From Isoetes taiwanensis (lineage: Eukaryota > Streptophyta > Lycopodiopsida > Isoetales > Isoetaceae), in NCBI GenBank assembly GCA_021234155.1, contig JAJEKV010000014.1, positions 21,221,513 to 21,285,512 on the forward strand: a DNA stretch of 64,000 nt. The letters run 5' to 3'. Below are positions 55,951 to 64,000 of the stretch, in pieces; position 1 is the stretch's first letter; each line of letters begins with the position of its first letter. Under the pieces are notes generated by a model. It did not search any database. It was not told where the DNA came from and was given only the letters and a program-made list of their open reading frames with translations. Both the position numbers and the translations under genes were made by a program.

Positions 55951-57785
55951 TGTGCTCCGCCCTGCTTCTACCGCCATGGATGTTTGCTCCGCCAACCAAT
56001 AGCTGCGCAATGAAAACCCTGATACAGGGGCGAAAAAAGTTAACCAATAGGATGAAAGCAAGAGGATCGCCATCTTAGCCGTCTATTTTTTTAAAATCTG
56101 GATCGTCCATTCCTTTAGTCCAACCAATAGGATAACACCACGAAGATTGCAATCTCGGCCGTCCACCTCTGCCAAGATCTGGGCCATCCATCTGGGCTAA
56201 TTTTCCACTGCATAGTTTAATTCTTATTTTCATTTCAACATGTGACACCATGGGTCCTGCTATATTCACGCCATATAAAATGGCCAGGACGTGCGCTACG
56301 TGTATACCCTTGCTATATTGGCCATGGCCATTTTTCATATTAAATTAAAACACTAGGATTGCTTACTAGCCAGTAGCAAGAGTAGATTTGCAAAATTTAA
56401 AAGACGACCATCACCATAGCTGCCCAACAGGGCAAACCGGGAAATAAACACACAGTGCAAAGCGGGAAACAAACTGGCCCGTCAATTATGTTGACCTAAT
56501 TGTTGGCCCATCCCATGCTTACACTCTCAATATAGTCGAATTATATCCCCAATGAGTTCCCCCAATTGCCCTATGCCTTAGGACTTCGAGTTTCTCAAGA
56601 CATGTAATGGAACGAATTCACAAATAGGACTCGTGAAGGGAGTTGTTAAATTTCTTGAGTTGTTAATCTCGTGAGTCCAATTTGATTATGTTTCATCTAT
56701 GTAAAATCGGCAAAATTTCACCATATCAAAATTCCGAAATGCTTCGGGTAATGACCAATGGCGATGATTTTGTATCAAACTAAGCCGCATTGAGACAACT
56801 TTGGTTCTTTTTCTTTTCTTTTCTTTTTTTACTTTCATTCATCGCAATAATTGGACCCCCCTTTCCTGCTCCCATGCTTAGAACCATTGTTACATGTTTT
56901 GAACCAATCATGATTCTTCCTTAGGGCATCCTTCATTTAATCTGTCCGACTCCCTCTTCAACTCAAGCTGAGTTTACAGGAGAAGATTTGGTAGATCTCC
57001 CATGGCGTTTTCTTTTGCAATAAAGGCAATTCTCAAGCTTTACAAGGCGGTGCTCTTCAAATATTTGGCCTTGTAAATGTAATCCAACATATTCTTGCTG
57101 CAAAGAGTGTTACTCTCTTAGACATCTGGTTCTGGAATCTATATCACGGGCATAGTCTCTTCAATTGCTGGAGAGCCTAAGACAACATTTTTCTTCCGCT
57201 TATAATGACAATGTGCTTGCTACAAAGACAATAAAATTTTAAAAAGACCAAAGTCTTTTTCTTTCTCATTGACAAATCAGCATCTTTGATGTCTAATAAA
57301 CACCAATCATATTATCCAGATTATGCATCGAGAGAATACCAACAACTGGACTTGTACTGCATGAAAAATAATGATAGATCAACAAAATAAGAGGTTTCTC
57401 TTTGGTGCCACATGTGGAGGTCAATACAGTAGAGGATGTATTCCCTCATCCTCCCGACGGACTTATTCTCGCATCCTTAAATTTCGGGAGGTCCTCATAC
57501 ATGTTATTGCAACTACTTAGTCAATTGTTGATATTAATTCCTAGTCAACTACAAGGTCCTAACCTCATGCCGTAGGAGGCCCCAGAATCATGTCCTGTAT
57601 AAACCTTCTCAAGATTCTCCCAACAGGCATTCATATGGGACTGCTCTCAAGCACTTGAGCAAAGAGCATGGAAAAGATGATGTGGCCCTCCAATTGGTGA
57701 CATGACATGCCAAGTACGCAAGGTTTGACTAGGCCACTAATGAAAAGATGCATATTTTTTGTTTTTCATGGGGTGACGTTGGCAA
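55951..57785. other. Unassigned intergenic DNA
   Basis: Contains a diverged duplication ('aaccaataggat' plus 'ccgtc' and 'ctggatcgtcca/ctgggccatcca', about 56041-56120 and 56122-56195) and T-rich tracts (56805-56830). No gene or element end is supported. Confidence 0.35.
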
Positions 57786-57790
57786 ATTTT

Positions 57791-59396
57791 GGGTGGCATG
57801 TCAACTAGGCTCCAACATGCCAAGGTGGTTCAAACATGCCATCTAGGCTCAAATATGCCACCTAGGCTCCAATATGCCAACATGCCAATATGGCTCAAAC
57901 ATGCCACCTAGGTTCCAACATGCCAAGGTGGCTCAAACATGCCACATGTGCTCTGACATGCCAAGGTGGCTCCAACATTCCACCTAGGCTCCAACATGTC
58001 AAGGTGGCTCAAACATGCCACCTAGGCTCCAACATGCAAAGGTGGCTCAACCATGCCACATGGGCTCCAATGCGCCAAGGTGGCTCAAACACACCACATG
58101 GGCTCCAAAATGCCAAGGTAGCTCAAATATGTCACATGGGCTCCAACATGCCAAGGTGGTTCAGACATGCCACCTAGGCTTCAACATGCTCAAACATGCC
58201 AAGGTGGCTCAAACATGGCATGTGGGCTCCAACATGCCCACCTAGGCTCCAATAACATGACAAGGTGGCTCAAACATGCCACCTAGACTCCATGCCAACA
58301 TGCCAAGGTGGCTCAAACATGCCACCTAGGCTCCAACATGCCACCTAGGCTCAAACATGCCACCTAGGCTCAAACATGCCACCTAGGCTCAAACATGGCA
58401 AGGTGGCTCAAACATGGCAAGGTGGGCAAGGTGGCATGTTGGAGCCTAGGTGGCATGCTAGGTGGCATGTTGGAGCCCACGTGGCATGTTGGAGCGTAGG
58501 TGGCATGTTGGAGCCTACGTGGCATGTTGGAGCCTAGGTGGCATGTTTGAGCCACCTTGGCATGCTTGAGCCTAGGTGGCATGTTGGAGCCACCTTGGCA
58601 TGTTGGAGCCTAGGTGGCACATTGGAGCCTAGGTGGCATGCTAGAGCTCACGAGGCATGTTGGAGCCTAGGTGGCATGTTGGAGCCTACGTGGCATGTTG
58701 AAGCCTTGGTGGCATGTTGGAGCCTAGGTGGCATATTTGAGCCACCTTGCATGCTTGAGCCTAGGTGGCACGTTGGAGCCAACTTGGCATGTTAGAGCCT
58801 ATGTGGCATGTTGGAGCTAACGTGGCATGTTGGAGCCGGTGGCATGTTGGAGCCTAGGTGGCATGTTGGAGCCCACGGCATGTTGGGCGTGGGTGGCATG
58901 TTGGAGCCTAGGTGGCATGTTGGAGCCTCACGTGGCATGTTGGAGCCTAGGTGGCATGTTTGAGCCACCTTGGCACGCTTGAGCCTAGGTGGCATGTTGA
59001 AGCCACCTTGGCATGTTGGAGCCTAGGTGGCATGTTGGAGCCTAGGTGGCAGGTTGGAGCCTAGGTGGCATGCTAGAGCTCACGAGGCATGTTGGAGCCT
59101 AGGTGGCATGTTTGAGCCTACGTGGCATGTTGAAGCCTTGGTGGCATGTTGGAACCTAGGTGGCATATTTGAGCCACCTTGCATGCTTGAGCCTAGGTGG
59201 CACGTTGGAGCCAACTTGGCATGTTGAAGCCTATGTGGCATGTTGGAGCTCACGTGGCATGTTGGAGCCCAGGTGGCATGTTGGAGCCTAGGTGGCATGC
59301 TAGGTGGCATGTTGGATCCCACGTGGCATGTTGGGCGTGGGTGGCATGTTGGAGCCTACGTGGCATGTTGGAGCCTAGGTGGCATATTTGAGCCAC
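57791..59396. repeat. Inverted minisatellite of 19-bp units (two opposed arms)
   Basis: The left arm (about 57791-58425) consists of 19-bp monomers, mainly aacatgccacctaggctcc and aacatgccaaggtggctca, often alternating as 38-bp dimers. The right arm (about 58438-59396) consists of the reverse complement (ggagcctaggtggcatgtt and variants). The switch is at 'ggcaaggtgggcaaggtggc'. A transcript would fold into a long imperfect hairpin. Because 19 is not a multiple of 3, every frame reads a 19-residue repeat and gives long but meaningless open frames. No gene is implied. Confidence 0.9.
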
Positions 59397-62300
59397 GTGC
59401 TTTGTCGTTCGGGCAGTACAAAGGCTCCGGAATGGAGATTTGACTTTGCCATGTCGTCCGAAACAGCAAAATTACCCTAGGGACCAAGTTACACGGTCAT
59501 TTTTTGTAGCAAAAGAAGCACGAACCCTCTACATGGCAGTATTCTGCACCCTCCGCTAAGGCCAATTCACTACGAACGTGTTGGACATGAACTACTTTGG
59601 CGCTTCACGGAGCGCGGGGGTGGTCTTACGCCCACAAAACTTGGTCTCGAGGGGTAATGTCGATGTTTGAGTCCGTGTGGCGGTCGGATCACGCGTTCGG
59701 TGGGAGAGTTGCCCGTCGTGGCGGGGACCTTCGGAGAGGACATTTTGGGTCGAACTGCTTCTGGAAGGTTTTAGGGCTCCGCCCTCCCACTACCTCATGA
59801 CATTGTGCAAGATCCTGGTCCAATTTGGCTAGGGTATGGCCTCCAAAACGTAAACCCTGTGCCTTGCCAGGTTATTGTAGGGTTTACGTTATGGAGGTCA
59901 AAACGTGGTCAATTGCACTTGGGACCTGGTGTACCTTTTTCAAACATGCATGCGGAGCCATGGCAAAGCGAAATAACGAGTTTGGATCTATTGGCGATCC
60001 CGAATCATTCCAAAAAAATTTGCTACTACAAAATGTGTTCTTGACTTCTAATTGCGACACTGGGAGGAGGGTAAATCCAAACCCCATTTCGTCAGTTTCT
60101 ATTGCTTCTTGTTATCAACTGTAGCTTCTCGACCATGTCTCAAGTGCAACTGAATAAAACTCGACCTCCATAACGTAAACCCTACAATAACCTAGCAATG
60201 CACAGGGTTTACGTTTTGGAGGCCAAAACGTGGTCGACTTCTTTGATAACTAGGTGGACCATTTCTAAACATGTATGGGGAGCCATGAGAACTGAAATAA
60301 CAGAGTTTTGATCTATTGGCCAACCCGAGTGATCCCAAACAATTTTGCTACTGCATACGGCGCTCTAGACTTTTAATTGCAAAACTAGGAGGAGATTAAA
60401 TCCAAACCCCATTCTGGCAGTTTCTACTGCCTCGTGTTTTCAAACGCAGCTGCTCGACCATGTCTCAAGTACAACGGACCAAAGCCCGACCTCCATAACG
60501 TAAACCCTACAATAACCTGGCAAGGCACAGGGTTTATGTTTTGGAGGCCATGCCCTAGCCAGATTGGACCAGGATCTTGCACAATGTCATGAGGTAGTGG
60601 GAGGGCGTTGACGCCAGAAGATGGAGCCCTAAAACCTTCCAAAAGCAGTTCGACCCAAAGGTCCTCTCTGGAAGGTCCTTGGCCACGGACATGAAACTCT
60701 CCCACCCCGGAACTGTGATCTGACTCTGCCAACGGACTCGAAACATCGACATTACCCTGGAGACCAAGTTTCATGGGCAGAAGACCACCCCTGCTCCAGG
60801 AAGCGCCAAAGTAGCTCATGTCCAACACGTTCGTAGTGAATTGGCCTTAGCGGAGGGTACAGAATACTGTCATGTAGAGGGTTCGTTTCTTTTGCTGCAA
60901 AAAATGACCGTGTAACTTGGTCACTAGGGTAATTTCGCTGTTCTGGACGACATGGCGAAGTCAAATCTCCATTCCGGAGCCTTTGTACTGCCCGAACGAC
61001 AAAACACTTGGGTTTCTACACGGTCGACTGCAGGACACTTTGCGGTTTGATATGTTCTCCCGGACAGATCTGGATTTTTTTGAATCTGCTCAAAGCAAGT
61101 TACTTGAATGGAGAATTCAACGGTCGGATAGGGAAACCAAGCTCCGGGAAGGGAGGCATTGGCATTTGCCCTCTTGGAGGAGCACTGGTAGGAAAGCCTG
61201 CCTCGGTAAATCCAAACCCCATTTCGTCAGTTTCCATTGCTTCTTGTTTTCAACTGCAGCTTCTCGACCATGTCTCAAGTGCAACTGAATAAAACTCGAC
61301 CTCCATAACGTAAACCCTACAATAACCTAGCAACGCACAAGGTTTACGTTTTGCAGGCCATACCCTAGTCAGATTGGACCAGGATCTTGCACAATGTCAT
61401 GAGGTAGTGGGAGGGCGTTGACGCCAGAAGACGAAGCCCTAAAACCTTCCAGAAGCAGTTCGACCCAAAAGGTCCTCTCTGGAAGGTCCTTGGCCACGGA
61501 CGGGCAATTCTCCCACCCCGGAACTATGATCTGACTCTGCCAACGGACTCGAAACATCGACATTACCCTGGAGATCAAGTTTCGTGGGCAGAAGACCACC
61601 CCTGCTCAAGGAAGCGCCAAAGTAGCTCATGTCCAACACGTTCGTAGTGGAGAATTCAACGGTCGGATAGGGAAACCGGGCTCCGGGAAGGGAGGCATTG
61701 GCATTTGCCCTCCCGGAGGAGCACTGGTAGGAAAGCCTGCCTCGGTAAATCCAAACCCGTTTAAATCGGTTTCTATTGCTTCTTGTTTTCAATGCAGACT
61801 TCTCGACCATGTCTCAAGTGCAACTGAATAAAACTCGACCTCCATAACGTAAACCCTACAATAACCTAGCAACGCACATGGTTTACGTTTTGGAGGCCAA
61901 AACGTGGTTGACTTCTTTGATAACTAGGTGGACCATTTCTAAACATGCATGGGGAGCCATGAGAACTGAAATAACAGAGTTTCGATCTATTCGCCAATCC
62001 GAGTGACCCCAAACAATTTTGCTATTGCATAAGGCGCTCTACACTTTTAATTGTAAAACTAGGAGGAGAATAAATCCAAACCCCATTCTTGCAATTTCTA
62101 CTGCCTCGTGTTTTCAAACGCAGCTGCTTGACCATGTCTCAAGTACAACGGACCAAAGCCCGACCTCCATAACGTAAACCCTACAATAACCTGGCAAGGC
62201 ACAGGGTTTACGTTTTGGAGGCCATACCCTAGCCAGATTGGACCAGGATCTTGCAGAATGTCATGAGGTAGTGGGAGGGCGTTGACGCCAAAAGACGGAG

Positions 62301-62735
62301 CCCTAAAACCTTCCAGAAGCAGTTCGACCCAAAAGGTCCTCTCTGGAAGGTCCTTGGCCATGGACGGGCAACTCTCCCACCGCGGAACTATGATCTGACT
62401 CTGCCAACGGACTCGAAACATCGACATTACCCTGGAGACCAAGTTTCGTGGGCAGAAGACCACCCCTGCTCCAGGAAGCGCCAAAGTAGCTCATGCCCAA
62501 CACGTTCGTAGTGAATTGGCCTTAGCGGAGGGTGCAGAATACTGCCATGTATAGGGTTTGTGTTTCGTTTGCTGCAAAAAATGACTGTATAACTTGGTCC
62601 CTAGGGTAATTTCGCTGTTTCGGATGACATGGCGAAGTCAAATCTCCATTCCGGAGCCTTTGTACTGCCCGAACGACAAAATACTTGGGTTTCTACATGG
62701 TCGACTGCAGGACACTTTGCGGTTTGATATGTTCT
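59397..62735. repeat. Complex block of shuffled direct and inverted repeats
   Basis: A segment at 59405-59800 (cgggcagtacaaaggctccg..., ...gacattgtgcaagatcctgg) recurs inverted at about 60575-60995, 61380-61645 (partial) and 62235-62665. A unit of about 890 bp at 60164-61053 is repeated directly at 61839-62731. 'gaattcaacggtcggatagg' plus a following 'gcattggcatttgccctc' block occurs at 61113 and 61652. Minus frames of about 130 codons recur with each copy (PHDIVQDPGPIWLG, PVPCQVIVGFTLW) but differ by stops and shifts and match no known protein. I read the block as a rearranged repeat family, not genes. Confidence 0.8.
59840..62222. repeat. Six copies of a 58-nt hairpin
   Basis: Left arm cctccataacgtaaaccct and right arm agggtttacgttttggagg pair over 19 bp with one or two mismatches around a 20-nt loop. 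Left arms start at 59840 (inverse type), 60164, 60490, 61300, 61839 and 62164. Several neighbours are 324-326 bp apart. The arms contain one telomere-like aaaccct word only. Confidence 0.8.
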
Positions 62736-62893
62736 TAGTGCAAATTGTCTAAGTGCAATAAGTTATCTTGTTTTTCAAAGAACCATTGCATTCTTAGAAA
62801 GAACCATTGGATAAGATAAATTAGATACAATTAAACCCATTGGATGACGTGGATAACTATTGGATCGTCTATAGCAAACCTTAGTACCAACTA
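62736..62893. other. Junction between the repeat block and the tandem arrays
   Basis: A small repeat of 'gaaccattg' occurs near 62780-62810. No other feature. Confidence 0.3.
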
Positions 62894-63375
62894 GATGTAG
62901 GCATGGTTTAATGGTGTTCCACTAATGATATCCAAAATGGGGGGATAATGTTAGGATATTGCATAGTCTTGCCATTTTTTAATGCTTGGGGATTTGTTGC
63001 AATGGTCCTATTCCCCATAAACAATTACATCTCAAATTCTTAATGGTCTAAATTATACCAAGATGTAGGAACGGTTTAATGGTGTTCCACTAACGATATC
63101 CAAAATGGGGAATAATGTTAGGATATTGCATGGTCTTGCCATTTTAATGCTTGGGGATATCCTCCATAAAGAAATACATCTCACAATTCTTAATGGTTTG
63201 TTATGCAAAAATGTAGGCGTGGTTTAATGGTATTTCTCTAACAATATCCAAAATGTTAGGATATTGTTAGGATTTTGCGTGGTCCTATGACATTAATGCT
63301 TAGGGATTTGTTGCAGCGGTCCTGCACTCCCTCAAGGAATACAAATCAAATTCTTGATGGTTTTATTATGCAAAA
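62894..63375. repeat. Degenerate tandem repeat, 148-168-bp period
   Basis: Units start with 'gatgtaggcatggtttaatgg' variants at 62894, 63062 and 63210 and contain 'ctaatgatatccaaaatg', 'taggatattgc' and 'atgcttggggat'. A decayed fourth start occurs near 63370. Non-coding. Confidence 0.8.
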
Positions 63376-63458
63376 ATAGGTGTTAAGTAATTGAAGTAAC
63401 TTGTCTTACATGGAATACTAGTATAAGGACATGTGATCGTGCACGTGCATCACATGTA

Positions 63459-63930
63459 GCAAATCAAGTACTCTGTCCTACCACTATAAAGACCCGTGAT
63501 ATGGAAGGATAGGACATGTAGAGAATCAAGTATTCTTTCCTACTTCTATAAAGACATGTGACAATAGAAGTATTACACATGTCGTAATTCATGTATTCTT
63601 TCCTACAATGCCTTAGCAAATAAAGTACTCTGTCCTACTACTATAAAGACATGTGACATGGAAGCATACGACATGTAGAGAATCAAGTATTCTTTCCTAC
63701 TTCTATAAAGACATGTGACAATAGAAGTATTACACATGTCGTAATTCATGTATTCTTTCCTACAATGCCTTAGCAAATAAAGCACTCTGTCCTACTACTA
63801 TAAAGACATGTGAATGGAAGTATAGGACATGTAGAGAATCAAATATTCTTTCCTACATCTATAAAGACATGTGACAATAGAATTATTGGACATGTAGAAA
63901 TTCAAGTATTCTTTCCTACAGTGGATTGTA
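63459..63930. repeat. Tandem repeat with exact 157-bp period
   Basis: 'gcaaat(c/a)aag(t/c)actctgtcc' starts copies at 63459, 63616 and 63773, exactly 157 bp apart. Each unit contains two sub-repeats of about 62 bp with 'tataaagacatgtgac', plus a shorter third with 'tattctttcctac'. Copies 1 and 2 are nearly identical. The array runs to near the window edge. Confidence 0.85.
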
Positions 63931-64000
63931 TTATAAAATGACATGTCACAATAGAAGAAACTACAAAACAACAGTGGATGTTTTAGTCCACTGAAAAAAG

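Noticed and set aside
57791-59396. CRISPR-like look of short regularly spaced repeats
   Set aside because: There are no unique spacers, the units are contiguous 19-mers, and the genome is a plant nuclear one.
57890-59443. Many 60-95-codon frames in the minisatellite, repeating MPRWLKHAT-like or ACWSLGGMLEP-like units
   Set aside because: They are forced by the 19-bp period (19 codons per three units), occur on both strands and have no start or context of a gene.
59840-62222. Telomere repeats suggested by 'gtaaaccct' words
   Set aside because: The heptamer appears once per hairpin arm and never in tandem.
60424-62503. Recurring minus frames (PHDIVQDPGPIWLG, NVDVSSPLAESDH) as a gene family
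   Set aside because: Copies differ by frame breaks, have no known domain and track the repeat structure. Kept only as a repeat observation.

Overview
This is nuclear DNA from a land plant. There are spliced genes with GT-AG introns, a PLS-type pentatricopeptide repeat (PPR) gene, a plant BLM-like RecQ helicase, and many plant-type LTR retrotransposons primed from initiator tRNA-Met, plus LINE relics, Helitrons and foldback repeats. The style of the PPR protein and the repeat load would fit a fern or another seed-free vascular plant. That is an inference, and no species is assigned.

Layout. (1) 1-1.8 kb: 3' part of a RanBP2-type zinc-finger gene (+). (2) 2.7-9.2 kb: nested relics: a LINE endonuclease fragment cut by the LTR of a Ty3/gypsy chromovirus (-), then a Ty1/copia tail with its LTR (+) and half a foldback element. 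(3) 10.1-11.5 kb: an intronless PPR gene (-) whose C-terminus stops beside a tRNA-like (SINE-like) sequence. (4) 12.9-18.7 kb: a structurally complete, non-coding LTR retrotransposon with a GATTA target duplication, sitting inside a degenerate reading frame. (5) 19.5-31.3 kb: a complete 25-exon RECQ4-type helicase gene (-). Its intron 12 carries a 5.0-kb copia element with LTRs identical by eye and a GAGAT duplication. (6) 31.8-37 kb: possible exons of a head-to-head gene, a short retroposed 3' end, and a LINE reverse-transcriptase fragment. (7) 37.2-53.9 kb: a tandem array of one non-autonomous gypsy-like family (partial internal region, LTR-B, 3.45-kb internal region, LTR-C, partial internal region).

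The best find is in the array: LTR-B is split by an 8,096-bp Helitron (38129-46224, minus orientation). LTR-C provides the exact empty site. The Helitron carries Rep/helicase N-terminal remnants, intron-containing fragments of a mitochondrial chaperonin CPN60 gene, a PPR fragment, a foldback MITE, and a second, weaker Helitron 3' end inside it. This arrangement fits gene capture by reading through a weak terminator.

(8) 55.2-55.8 kb: two exons of a WAT1/EamA transporter-like gene fragment. (9) 57.8-64 kb: repeat-only DNA. It holds a 1.6-kb minisatellite of 19-bp units arranged as two opposed arms (a potential giant hairpin), a 3.3-kb block of shuffled direct and inverted repeats containing six copies of a 58-nt hairpin, and two tandem arrays (about 150-170 bp and exactly 157 bp).

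The functional genes supported here are RECQ4, the zinc-finger gene (5' end outside the window) and probably the PPR gene. Nearly everything else is mobile or repetitive. Splice sites, coordinates and homologies were worked out by reading; no database or alignment program was used.
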